Below, piece after piece: positions 23,120-32,111 of a stretch of 33,664 nt of DNA. Position numbers and translations under genes: made by a program. The stretch comes from Bathymodiolus japonicus methanotrophic gill symbiont. Its GTDB lineage: Bacteria > Pseudomonadota > Gammaproteobacteria > Methylococcales > Methylomonadaceae. Within the stretch, counting starts at the first letter, position 1; every line of letters starts with the position of its first letter. The DNA lies in contig NZ_BLYC01000034.1 of NCBI RefSeq assembly GCF_019721995.1, positions 1 to 33,664 of the forward strand, written 5' to 3'. The notes beneath the pieces are model-generated. The model was given only the letters and a program-made list of their open reading frames with translations, was not told the origin of the DNA and searched no databases.

Positions 23120-24055
23120 TCACTTTTTCAACGCATCCCTCAACCGCTTAATCCTATTCTCCGCTTGGTCATAACTTTCTCCAGGTTTAGCCAGCTTCTC
23201 AATCTCTTTTTTACTAACATGCTTAGGTAGTTGTTGAGATGCTTTGCTTTCTTTAGGTGGTTCTTTTCGTGTAAACATCACAACATCATTTTCCATTGAT
23301 ATGTTGTATTCAGGAAGGTGATTAGTTTCGATGATTTTTTTGATATTAAATCGAAGGGCCTTTATCTGTGAAGTAATACCAATTTTTGTTTTAAGATTTT
23401 CTAGCTTAATTTTCCAAGCTACTTGATTACCACAGTGCTTTCTAGCTAACTCATACAGTCGCCTTTCAGTTGGTTTCCTTAGCGTGAAATAGTCTTTATC
23501 AATACTTAATACTGCATTACCCAACACTGAATTATAAAACCAATCAGATAACCTTACTTCAATAGATGAAGCTCGACCTTGTTCGTTTTCTTTAACAATC
23601 TTCCAAGCATCAATCAATCCGAACTCTTCTGTAGTCTCAACTTTATTTGTCTTGATGTTTGTCTGAATAACAGTACCTTTTAAACGCTCAAGTCCTTCTT
23701 GAAGTTGATTGTACTGAAAACCACCGGTACCTTTACTTGTTGCAATTAAATAATCATATGAAGTAAATCGAACTGTTTTAGAAATCTTCTCTCCAGAATT
23801 TTTCGCATTCATCAATGAACTTGAAAGATATAGTAAAATATCTTTATCCAAAATAGTTGCTAACCCAGTATAACTAGGCTTAATAGTTATTTTTATTCCA
23901 TTATGTTCATATTTTAAAACCCTATGATCAGGTTTTTTTGAAAGGCTAAAAACAGGATGCTCCATCGATGCAATATCATCTTTAAAAGAATCAAAAACAT
24001 CACATATAAAAAAATCCTTATTTTCATTCTTACTAGAAAGTGATGGCAGGCTCAT
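23120..24055 (-). CDS. repA: Plasmid replication initiator protein A (RPA family)
   Basis: 311 residues. The N-terminal part (EHPVFSLSKKPDHRVLKYEH, then KPSYTGLATILDKDILLYL) and the central SIDKDYFTLRKPTERRLYELARKHCG segment are typical of the replication initiator A family (PF10134), which binds a plasmid origin through winged-helix domains. The C-terminal 50 residues are basic with a predicted helix. The gene looks complete. Its upstream region ends 40 bp before the ATG at an IS4-type element (24096), so the native promoter and any iterons upstream have been displaced; no strong ribosome-binding site is visible. Replication now may depend on this protein expressed from an IS promoter, or the replicon may be dead. 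Confidence 0.82.
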   Translation of the reverse strand: MSLPSLSSKNENKDFFICDVFDSFKDDIASMEHPVFSLSKKPDHRVLKYEHNGIKITIKPSYTGLATILDKDILLYLSSSLMNAKNSGEKISKTVRFTSYDYLIATSKGTGGFQYNQLQEGLERLKGTVIQTNIKTNKVETTEEFGLIDAWKIVKENEQGRASSIEVRLSDWFYNSVLGNAVLSIDKDYFTLRKPTERRLYELARKHCGNQVAWKIKLENLKTKIGITSQIKALRFNIKKIIETNHLPEYNISMENDVVMFTRKEPPKESKASQQLPKHVSKKEIEKLAKPGESYDQAENRIKRLRDALKK

Positions 24056-24095
24056 AAATATCGGTGTATCGAAAACTTTAAGATTGAATAATGAT

Positions 24096-25619
24096 CATCA
24101 GTGTTCCCCTATCAATTGAGGCCGTGAAACTAACCTCGCCACAAGAGAGCTCATAAAGCACTGTAAAGACATTCCTGTTATTATTGCGTTTTGAACTGCC
24201 CGAATGGTATACGAGCTGATACGAGATATTCTTGCCTGGAAAAATAATGGATTCACAAAACGATCTCGTTTTTGAGCCTGTTGCTGCCTTATCTCCAGAG
24301 CCTCGCTATATTTTTTATCCGATGGATGAATCAATTCTGGCTGTTGTGTTTTTGAAATCTCTTCAAATACGCGCATTAAATTATAGCTCATTGCAGTCAG
24401 GCGCATTTGATTTTCAAGTGAGCGGGTATTGGAAGACCAAGCTTTAGTTTCCTTGAAATTACTTTTAGTGTTATTGAATGTCTTTTCAATCGTCCATCGC
24501 TTGAAATACAGCATGGCAATGGTTCCAGGGTTAATAGTCATTGGCAAGGTTGTCACAAACCGGTGAAGTTTTCCGGTTTCTGGATCACGGTAATCCACCA
24601 CGTTAAATTTGATGCCCTTGTTTTCGTACACACTGTATGCTTCAACCCCTGTATTGATCTCATGGCGGGAGTCAAAAGGGATAGACTCAACCAGAGTCGC
24701 AATTGAATTTTCTTTTAGCATTGAAATCATGTAATTAGCATGTCGTTTCTGCCGATCCCACCAGACAAAGTCGGTGACGGCTTTATCGTAGACATAGAGA
24801 TGTTTCTGAGAGCTGTTATTTCCCTTGTTTTGCTTTTCAATATGATCTCGTAACACAGGTATTTCTTGATGCCTCTGAGTTCCGTTTGTCACCAGACAAA
24901 GAAATCTGAGCAACCCACTTCTGAGATTCAACGCGTAAATCCCCCCGGCCGCATAAACTTTCCCCTTGCTGTTTTTTTCAGTATGGCAGGCATGATCAAT
25001 AAAATGTCCATCCGCTGCTTCTATGGTGTATTCGTCAAGTTCTGGGAATGCTTTAAGATAATCAATGCCTTGCGATAGCAGTGTTTCAGAGTGAAGATGG
25101 TAGCTCTGCTGTTCAAATGCCTCAAGCATACTTGTTCGTCTATGCGACTTCAGTGATTTAAAATACGTTGAGTGGGGAAGCAGCTGGCCATAAATCTGTT
25201 CATTGGTTTGGAGGAAATGGCGACCACTATCGACTACACTGATACAGCGTAATAACCCAAGGCGAATAAAGTCGATATCCTTCAACTCTGGGCATGAACG
25301 AGCCCACAAAGGATGACGCTCTGCTAACAGGGCACGTTCCATACTTTCATTGCAGTGTTGGTGAATATGTTCAGAGAGTGGTAGGTCTTTAAGCATGGGT
25401 GATATCCGTTTATGAGGTGATTAAAACGGAAATTTTTAGAAAAATTTTTTCGGCAATTGCAAGCTTTATTTGAAATTATTTGTTGTTTTTTTACGGTGCC
25501 TACAGAGTGTCTATTTGCTGTTATAAGTGATTAAAATCAAAAAGATGGAAATATTCGAGTGGTGCTACCTTCAGGTAGGTTATAGGCTGCTTTGTTTAGG
25601 TACTTCTTCTTTCAATGGC
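24096..25619 (-). mobile_element. IS4-family element A, copy 1 (outer end damaged)
   Basis: The 3' end CATCAGTGTTCCC is at 24096; the 5' end is altered after TTCAATGG at about 25619, where element B begins. Sequence 25397-25619 is the non-coding leader of the IS and holds no other gene. Confidence 0.88.
24098..25396 (-). CDS. IS4-family transposase (element A, copy 1)
   Basis: 432 residues, with D129 (EAADGHFIDH), D204 (VYDKAVTD) and the YREK signature at Y297, R300, E304 and K311. Its stop codon lies in the terminal repeat. It differs from copies 2 and 3 at residue 103 (S instead of A). Confidence 0.94.
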   Translation of the reverse strand: MLKDLPLSEHIHQHCNESMERALLAERHPLWARSCPELKDIDFIRLGLLRCISVVDSGRHFLQTNEQIYGQLLPHSTYFKSLKSHRRTSMLEAFEQQSYHLHSETLLSQGIDYLKAFPELDEYTIEAADGHFIDHACHTEKNSKGKVYAAGGIYALNLRSGLLRFLCLVTNGTQRHQEIPVLRDHIEKQNKGNNSSQKHLYVYDKAVTDFVWWDRQKRHANYMISMLKENSIATLVESIPFDSRHEINTGVEAYSVYENKGIKFNVVDYRDPETGKLHRFVTTLPMTINPGTIAMLYFKRWTIEKTFNNTKSNFKETKAWSSNTRSLENQMRLTAMSYNLMRVFEEISKTQQPELIHPSDKKYSEALEIRQQQAQKRDRFVNPLFFQARISRISSYTIRAVQNAIITGMSLQCFMSSLVARLVSRPQLIGEH

Positions 25620-27136
25620 ACTGACAAAAATCAAAAAAACACCATGATTTTAAAAGATTTTCGACAATGCTTAAACCATGAATCATCTAAAAGTAGTGAC
25701 GAAGATGGGCTAAGCGCCCTAAATCTCTGCCAATCATATGTTTTCCTGATGGCATCAGTTGAAACACATCCTTTATTAATTCACCTAACTCTTTCAGCTT
25801 ATCACCAGGATCTGGAAACTCTAGCAATGACGTGATGAACTCAAGCAGTACATCCATTTGAGACTTGCGCTGTAAGCTTCCTACGGTATACGCAGGTAGT
25901 TTGCTTTCAATGCGGGCTATTTGCTCTGGGTGAAGGAGAAGGCAATGGTCAAACAAAAGACTCAGAATCAGGCCACGGCTTGATCCCTCTTCATCTAATT
26001 GTTTGGCCTCACGCCCCCATCCTTCATAAAGCTTCCAGTCCTCAAAGAAAACCTCAATCAGCCATCTCAACGTATAGGCTTGAATAATATCTTGTGTGCG
26101 CCAAGTCAGGTCTGTCGCCACTAAATAGCGATAGTCGTTTTCACCGTCATATTTTAAGGCAATGACAAAGCGTTTTTTACTGTGAGAACTCACCTTTAAT
26201 CGTGCACTGCTGACAGTCACTTTAATCTCTTTGCCGCCACGTACACGTATTATCTGATCAATGCCTTTGTTAATCGAATTAAAGTAGCTCTCGACTGACC
26301 TTATTCTACCTCTATATTCAATATTTTGGTTTTTACGTAATTGGCTAATCACCTGCGAGCCTCCAGATTCTTTAGCGGCTTCGTCCATAAAGGCTTTTTC
26401 ACCATACAGCGCATCAGCCAGTACGCCTTTAATTTTAATCAGGCTATGCGCAACTTTAAACTCTTTTAATAAGCCTAATGCAATCTCTGTTTTGGTCGGG
26501 TAGGCACTGTCACGTTCAGGCTTAATAGGCCGATCTTTTTTTGCTATACCGCTCTTTTTCAACCGTTTATCTTCTTTATCCCACTGCTTTAAGGCTGGAT
26601 CCGGCATATAAAAGAAAAAACCGACAGGCACTGTAATGGATGAGGTAACTAGCAGCAATAATACTATCGTTTGTCCATTAACATACCCGCCGGAGCCTTT
26701 GTGTTTCTGCTTGTAAACCTTATAAATACGTTTTGTAGACTTAGATCGTGCTCGGTCTGATTCATCAAAGGCCAACACACCTTCAGTAATGCCATAACGT
26801 TTTAAAATTAAGACCACACTCACCCGTAGCAACCAGTCCCAGGGTATACTTGCTTTACGAAACACCCAGGATAATGCGGCTACTTTGCAATCTCCAAGGC
26901 TTGCTCGCTCAAACTTAGCCCAGCAAACAGAGTTCATTAGCAGTATGCCCGTTAAACAAGTGCCCAACCAAGCGGCTTGAATCCGTGTCAAAGCGGCTCC
27001 GGGTTTTAGCTGATTGAGCGCATCATTTAAATCGTCAATATAGCTTTGGATAAAGGTGGCTGGGGCATTCATTAACATGGGCTTACACCGATAAAATTAC
27101 AACAACCTCAGAATACCTGATTTTACCTTCTCAATA
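25620..27136 (-). mobile_element. IS4-family element B, between two inverted copies of element A
   Basis: About 1.5 kb. Its exact ends are hard to place because the left junction (GGCACTGACAAAAATC) and right junction (TTCTCAATACATCAGTG) touch damaged or intact ends of element A. Flanking copies of A are in inverted orientation, like a composite transposon. Confidence 0.7.
25687..27078 (-). CDS. IS4-family transposase (element B)
   Basis: 463 residues. First aspartate in VLAFDESDRARSKSTKRIYK, second in VLADALYGEKAFMDEA, and a YREK-type C-terminal block YTLRWLIEVFFEDWK. Unrelated at sequence level to the transposases of element A and of the Tn5-like element. The N-terminal region is helical and binds ends in related proteins. 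Intact. Confidence 0.9.
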   Translation of the reverse strand: MLMNAPATFIQSYIDDLNDALNQLKPGAALTRIQAAWLGTCLTGILLMNSVCWAKFERASLGDCKVAALSWVFRKASIPWDWLLRVSVVLILKRYGITEGVLAFDESDRARSKSTKRIYKVYKQKHKGSGGYVNGQTIVLLLLVTSSITVPVGFFFYMPDPALKQWDKEDKRLKKSGIAKKDRPIKPERDSAYPTKTEIALGLLKEFKVAHSLIKIKGVLADALYGEKAFMDEAAKESGGSQVISQLRKNQNIEYRGRIRSVESYFNSINKGIDQIIRVRGGKEIKVTVSSARLKVSSHSKKRFVIALKYDGENDYRYLVATDLTWRTQDIIQAYTLRWLIEVFFEDWKLYEGWGREAKQLDEEGSSRGLILSLLFDHCLLLHPEQIARIESKLPAYTVGSLQRKSQMDVLLEFITSLLEFPDPGDKLKELGELIKDVFQLMPSGKHMIGRDLGRLAHLRHYF

Positions 27137-28670
27137 CATCAGTGTTCCCATTGAAAGAAGAAGTACCTAAACAAAGCAGCCTATAACCTACCTGAAGGTA
27201 GCACCACTCGAATATTTCCATCTTTTTGATTTTAATCACTTATAACAGCAAATAGACACTCTGTAGGCACCGTAAAAAAACAACAAATAATTTCAAATAA
27301 AGCTTGCAATTGCCGAAAAAATTTTTCTAAAAATTTCCGTTTTAATCACCTCATAAACGGATATCACCCATGCTTAAAGACCTACCACTCTCTGAACATA
27401 TTCACCAACACTGCAATGAAAGTATGGAACGTGCCCTGTTAGCAGAGCGTCATCCTTTGTGGGCTCGTTCATGCCCAGAGTTGAAGGATATCGACTTTAT
27501 TCGCCTTGGGTTATTACGCTGTATCAGTGTAGTCGATAGTGGTCGCCATTTCCTCCAAACCAATGAACAGATTTATGGCCAGCTGCTTCCCCACTCAACG
27601 TATTTTAAATCACTGAAGTCGCATAGACGAACAAGTATGCTTGAGGCATTTGAACAGCAGAGCTATCATCTTCACGCTGAAACACTGCTATCGCAAGGCA
27701 TTGATTATCTTAAAGCATTCCCGGAACTTGACGAATACACCATAGAAGCAGCGGATGGACATTTTATTGATCATGCCTGCCATACTGAAAAAAACAGCAA
27801 GGGGAAAGTTTATGCGGCCGGGGGGATTTACGCGTTGAATCTCAGAAGTGGGTTGCTCAGATTTCTTTGTCTGGTGACAAACGGAACTCAGAGGCATCAA
27901 GAAATACCTGTGTTACGAGATCATATTGAAAAGCAAAACAAGGGAAATAACAGCTCTCAGAAACATCTCTATGTCTACGATAAAGCCGTCACCGACTTTG
28001 TCTGGTGGGATCGGCAGAAACGACATGCTAATTACATGATTTCAATGCTAAAAGAAAATTCAATTGCGACTCTGGTTGAGTCTATCCCTTTTGACTCCCG
28101 CCATGAGATCAATACAGGGGTTGAAGCATACAGTGTGTACGAAAACAAGGGCATCAAATTTAACGTGGTGGATTACCGTGATCCAGAAACCGGAAAACTT
28201 CACCGGTTTGTGACAACCTTGCCAATGACTATTAACCCTGGAACCATTGCCATGCTGTATTTCAAGCGATGGACGATTGAAAAGACATTCAATAACACTA
28301 AAAGTAATTTCAAGGAAACTAAAGCTTGGTCTTCCAATACCCGCTCACTTGAAAATCAAATGCGCCTGACTGCAATGAGCTATAATTTAATGCGCGTGTT
28401 TGAAGAGATTTCAAAAACACAACAGCCAGAATTGATTCATCCATCGGATAAAAAATATAGCGAGGCTCTGGAGATAAGGCAGCAACAGGCTCAAAAACGA
28501 GATCGTTTTGTGAATCCATTATTTTTCCAGGCAAGAATATCTCGTATCAGCTCGTATACCATTCGGGCAGTTCAAAACGCAATAATAACAGGAATGTCTT
28601 TACAGTGCTTTATGAGCTCTCTTGTGGCGAGGTTAGTCTCACGGCCTCAATTGATAGGGGAACACTGATG
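27137..28670 (+). mobile_element. IS4-family element A, copy 2 (1534 bp)
   Basis: Complete, ends CATCAGTGTTCCC and GGGAACACTGATG. Its right flank GCTTATAA is the reverse of the duplication seen at copy 3, but its left flank belongs to element B, so one side has been rearranged. It forms the outer part of the left palindrome arm. Confidence 0.9.
27370..28668 (+). CDS. IS4-family transposase (element A, copy 2)
   Basis: 432 residues, all catalytic residues present (as in copy 1: D129, D204, E304 with YREK). Confidence 0.94.
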   Translation: MLKDLPLSEHIHQHCNESMERALLAERHPLWARSCPELKDIDFIRLGLLRCISVVDSGRHFLQTNEQIYGQLLPHSTYFKSLKSHRRTSMLEAFEQQSYHLHAETLLSQGIDYLKAFPELDEYTIEAADGHFIDHACHTEKNSKGKVYAAGGIYALNLRSGLLRFLCLVTNGTQRHQEIPVLRDHIEKQNKGNNSSQKHLYVYDKAVTDFVWWDRQKRHANYMISMLKENSIATLVESIPFDSRHEINTGVEAYSVYENKGIKFNVVDYRDPETGKLHRFVTTLPMTINPGTIAMLYFKRWTIEKTFNNTKSNFKETKAWSSNTRSLENQMRLTAMSYNLMRVFEEISKTQQPELIHPSDKKYSEALEIRQQQAQKRDRFVNPLFFQARISRISSYTIRAVQNAIITGMSLQCFMSSLVARLVSRPQLIGEH

Positions 28671-28758
28671 GCTTATAAGCAGTTTATGGCTTTAGCAGGA
28701 TAGTTATGCTTGAAGGCCAAGAGAGGTCTGCGCTTTTAATAATTATTGCGTCAGAACC
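28671..28758. mobile_element. IS6 end remnant, left palindrome arm
   Basis: 88 bp covering the last codons of the IS6 transposase and the right terminal repeat, here TGCGTCAGAACC (one change). It differs at several bases from the mirrored copy at 32024-32111. Confidence 0.85.
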
Positions 28759-28904
28759 CAGATATTGATATCTTTGTGGCTAAAATTGAGGGGGATAAAA
28801 CTTCTTAAGTGTTGTATCGTGAGCGTAAGTTACGCTAAACTAAGTAATCTTTCTGAGAAACTTAGGCTCTACGGTGTTATTTTTTATATAAATTGAGGTG
28901 TAAA

Positions 28905-29624
28905 ATGAAGAGATATAATTTTTTAGTGTTATTAGTAAGTGTTTTAGTGTTATTCCCTGCGCGAGCAGATGATCTTGAGGTGTTCACCCCGTACGCTCTT
29001 TATGATAATCCTATAGTAGAATTTACTCAGGAACCTGAGTACGATGATTTTTGTACATCATCGTTTGCTCCTTATGGAGCTTTAGAAATGGATGAAGAAG
29101 AAATGTCTCAGTATCTAACATCTTTGCAGGATGGTCCTTGTGCCAGAATTTATGAGGTTGGTGATGAGGGTCCCGCGGGAGGTCGTGTATTTTATATTTC
29201 GGACGATGAAGGAAAACATGGATTAGAAGCTGCTCCCGATGATTTTAGTGGTGTTGAGTGGGGCTGTCATGGAATTAAGGTAGAAGGAACTAATCATACA
29301 GAGATTGGTGGGGGGAAAGATAACTCTGATGCACATGCAGAATTTAACTGTAAAAGTCGCTGGGGCGGAAGAGTTGCTTTCGATGTAGTTAAGGATTATA
29401 AATTACATGGATATCTGGATTGGTACGTGCCCTCTCGTGACGAGTTGCTGACTATGAAGTCTGAGTTGAGTGTTAAGGATCTCGGTAACTTTGCTAAATC
29501 TTGTTATTGGGCTTCTACAGAAGCATGGGGTACATTCAGTTGGATGGTAAATTTTGGTTCCGGCGGGTACGTATATGGCGAGAAAAGCCTGAGAGTCCGC
29601 GTCAAGCCTATTAGGACTTTTTAA
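28905..29624 (+). CDS. Secreted DUF1566/Lcl-type protein, left arm copy
   Basis: 239 residues from ATG 28905, chosen because GAGGTG lies about 5 nt upstream; the TTG at 28893 is part of that site. A Sec signal peptide MKRYNFLVLLVSVLVLFPARA precedes the mature start DDLEVF. After an acidic region (to about 85), the repeat-rich module begins with GDEGPAGGRVFYISDDEGKH and continues through WGCHG, GYLDWYVPSRDELLTMKSEL, SCYWASTEAW and ends VRVKPIRTF. This is the DUF1566 (Lcl C-terminal-like) fold found in cell-surface and secreted bacterial proteins, some of which bind host glycans or collagen-like partners. The mature protein has several cysteines. It is the only clear exported protein in the window. 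Duplicate: 31160-31879. Confidence 0.8.
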   Translation: MKRYNFLVLLVSVLVLFPARADDLEVFTPYALYDNPIVEFTQEPEYDDFCTSSFAPYGALEMDEEEMSQYLTSLQDGPCARIYEVGDEGPAGGRVFYISDDEGKHGLEAAPDDFSGVEWGCHGIKVEGTNHTEIGGGKDNSDAHAEFNCKSRWGGRVAFDVVKDYKLHGYLDWYVPSRDELLTMKSELSVKDLGNFAKSCYWASTEAWGTFSWMVNFGSGGYVYGEKSLRVRVKPIRTF

Positions 29625-29655
29625 TTACAGTCCGCAGTTTAGACTTTAAAAACAT

Positions 29656-29916
29656 CCGCTGTCAGCCCCGGACGGGCTGATAGTCTCCAGAAGGCGCAGG
29701 GAAATTTGCCAATCCGAAGTGCGCGATAGCGCGCGAGGGAGGCTAAAATTTTATCCCGAATAGCCGTAGAGCCATTTGTGGTAGCCATGACTGAGCTGCT
29801 TTGTGCTCAGTCTGTGGCGGACGCAGGGCGGCTGGAGCATCTCCTATTCGCTGCGTAGGTGAACGAATTACGGCGACAGGAGTCCCGGAATTTCGTGAGG
29901 TAGCATGGCGCGCCTG
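29656..29916 (-). repeat. R1 cassette (261 bp), left palindrome arm
   Basis: Standard R1, with GGCGCGCCTG pointing to the central loop. In this orientation its TGAGGTAGCATGG supplies a ribosome-binding site and ATG to the helicase fragment. Confidence 0.88.
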
Positions 29917-31041
29917 ATCCGTTTTATCTGCTGTAAAAAAAACATTCCTGATGTAGAAAATTTTGCAGAAACAGTTAAAAAAGGTATCTTTGAAATAAAA
30001 GGTTTTGAGGATGAAGGCGATGAAGTTCAGTGGATTATTAATAAGATAACATCATTAGTTTCATTAAAGGTACATGGTGATATTGAAGGTGAAATTTCCT
30101 ATGAAAAAATTGCTGTGCTTGCAAGAAACAAATATTTTTTTAATCAATTAGAAGCTCAACTTGTAGAAAGTAACCTTCCTTTCTACTACAAAATGACTCC
30201 AGGAACTATTCGATTTGAGTCTGATTTAATGAAGACATTTGATCTTGGGTTAAGAGTTCGACTGAACCCTCAAGACATCTTACACAAACAGCGATTGTTT
30301 AACAGGTTGAAAATAGAGGGTAACAACAACCCAGATTTAAAAAACATTACATCATTAATATCAGACCAATCTTTAAAAGAGGTTATTATTTTAGTGCTAT
30401 CATTGAATGATGATGGAAGCAACTTAAAAAGGAGTTTTGAAAATTTAAAGGATAATATAAATATTGAGGATGAAAATGAAAAAAGCATGATCATCAATGA
30501 TATTAACGAAATACTGAAACATTGGCATAATTACGCTAGTAAGACTGATAATAAATCTTTACATCAATTTAAAAATGCTATGGCTTTAGGGCAAACTCAT
30601 CCATTGGCACAGCATTCTGGAATCACATTAAGTACAGTTCATACAATGAAAGGTCAAGAGTTTGATATTGTCTTTATTATGGGGATGGATGATGAGACTT
30701 TTCCTGATTATAGAGCAGTACGTAATGGTGGTATTGAGATGACACAGGAAAAAAACAACCTATATGTTGCTTTTACCCGTGCAAAACGATTTTTATATGT
30801 TACTTACCCAAAAAATAAAATGATGCCTTGGGGTGATTATAAAATGCGAAGACTCTCTCGATTCTTACAGGCGCGCCATGCTACCTCCCGAAATTCCGGG
30901 ACTCCTGTCGCCGTAATTCGTTCACCTACGCAGCGAATAGGAGATGCTCCAGCCGCCCTGCGTCCGCCACAGACTGAGCACAAAGCAGCTCAGTCATGGC
31001 TACCACAAATGGCTCTACGGCTATTCGGGATAAAATTTTAG
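29905..31041 (+). pseudogene. UvrD/Rep-like SF1 helicase C-terminal part, capped at both ends by R1
   Basis: The helicase-like part is 29917-30867, about 317 residues. It contains VLARNKYFFNQLEAQLVESN, then TLSTVHTMKGQEFDIVFIMG (motif V) and NNLYVAFTRAKRFLYVTYPK (motif VI), the second RecA domain of UvrD/Rep/PcrA-type helicases. The ATP-binding Walker A half is absent, so it has no helicase activity by itself. The start (MAR) comes from the left R1, and the last 57 or so codons, after LSRFL, come from the right R1, ending at 31041. It forms the loop between palindromic arms. The source gene is not in the window. Confidence 0.8.
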
Positions 31042-31128
31042 CCTCCCTCGCGCGCTATCGCGCACTTCGGATTGGCAAATTTCCCTGCGCCTTCTGGAGA
31101 CTATCAGCCCGTCCGGGGCTGACAGCGG
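30868..31128 (+). repeat. R1 cassette (261 bp), right palindrome arm
   Basis: Mirror of 29656-29916 with at least one substitution (CTACCTCCC against CTACCTCAC). It supplies the tail of the helicase-fragment ORF. Confidence 0.88.
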
Positions 31129-31159
31129 ATGTTTTTAAAGTCTAAACTGCGGACTGTAA

Positions 31160-31879
31160 TTAAAAAGTCCTAATAGGCTTGACGCGGACTCTCAGGCTTT
31201 TCTCGCCATATACGTACCCGCCGGAACCAAAATTTACCATCCAACTGAATGTACCCCATGCTTCTGTAGAAGCCCAATAACAAGATTTAGCAAAGTTACC
31301 GAGATCCTTAACACTCAACTCAGACTTCATAGTCAGCAACTCGTCACGAGAGGGCACGTACCAATCCAGATATCCATGTAATTTATAATCCTTAACTACA
31401 TCGAAAGCAACTCTTCCGCCCCAGCGACTTTTACAGTTAAATTCTGCATGTGCATCAGAGTTATCTTTCCCCCCACCAATCTCTGTATGATTAGTTCCTT
31501 CTACCTTAATTCCATGACAGCCCCACTCAACACCACTAAAATCATCGGGAGCAGCTTCTAATCCATGTTTTCCTTCATCGTCCGAAATATAAAATACACG
31601 ACCTCCCGCGGGACCCTCATCACCAACCTCATAAATTCTGGCACAAGGACCATCCTGCAAAGATGTTAGATACTGAGACATTTCTTCTTCATCCATTTCT
31701 AAAGCTCCATAAGGAGCAAACGATGATGTACAAAAATCATCGTACTCAGGTTCCTGAGTAAATTCTACTATAGGATTATCATAAAGAGCGTACGGGGTGA
31801 ACACCTCAAGATCATCTGCTCGCGCAGGGAATAACACTAAAACACTTACTAATAACACTAAAAAATTATATCTCTTCAT
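31160..31879 (-). CDS. Secreted DUF1566/Lcl-type protein, right arm copy
   Basis: Identical in protein sequence to 28905-29624, in the opposite orientation: signal peptide, acidic linker, DUF1566-type module. The same start choice applies (ATG at 31879 with a GAGGTG site upstream). The perfect identity of the product, set against base changes in the IS6 and IS4 parts of the arms, is worth noting. Confidence 0.8.
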   Translation of the reverse strand: MKRYNFLVLLVSVLVLFPARADDLEVFTPYALYDNPIVEFTQEPEYDDFCTSSFAPYGALEMDEEEMSQYLTSLQDGPCARIYEVGDEGPAGGRVFYISDDEGKHGLEAAPDDFSGVEWGCHGIKVEGTNHTEIGGGKDNSDAHAEFNCKSRWGGRVAFDVVKDYKLHGYLDWYVPSRDELLTMKSELSVKDLGNFAKSCYWASTEAWGTFSWMVNFGSGGYVYGEKSLRVRVKPIRTF

Positions 31880-32023
31880 TTTACACCTCAATTTATATAA
31901 AAAATAACACCGTAGAGCCTAAGTTTCTCAGAAAGATTACTTAGTTTAGCGTAACTTACGCTCACGATACAACACTTAAGAAGTTTTATCCCCCTCAATT
32001 TTAGCCACAAAGATATCAATATC

Positions 32024-32111
32024 TGGGTTCTGACGCAATAATTATCAAAAGCGCAGAGCTCCTGGTCTTCAGGCATAACTATCCTGCTAAAGCCATAAAC
32101 TGCTTATAAGC
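32024..32111. mobile_element. IS6 end remnant, right palindrome arm
   Basis: 88 bp from GGTTCTGACGCA into the transposase 3' end. The rest of this IS6 copy continues at 33645 beyond element A copy 3. Confidence 0.85.

Noticed and set aside
24232-25078. 70-90 codon ORFs antisense to the three copies of the IS element A transposase
   Set aside because: Mirror frames of the transposase repeated at each copy; no signals of their own.
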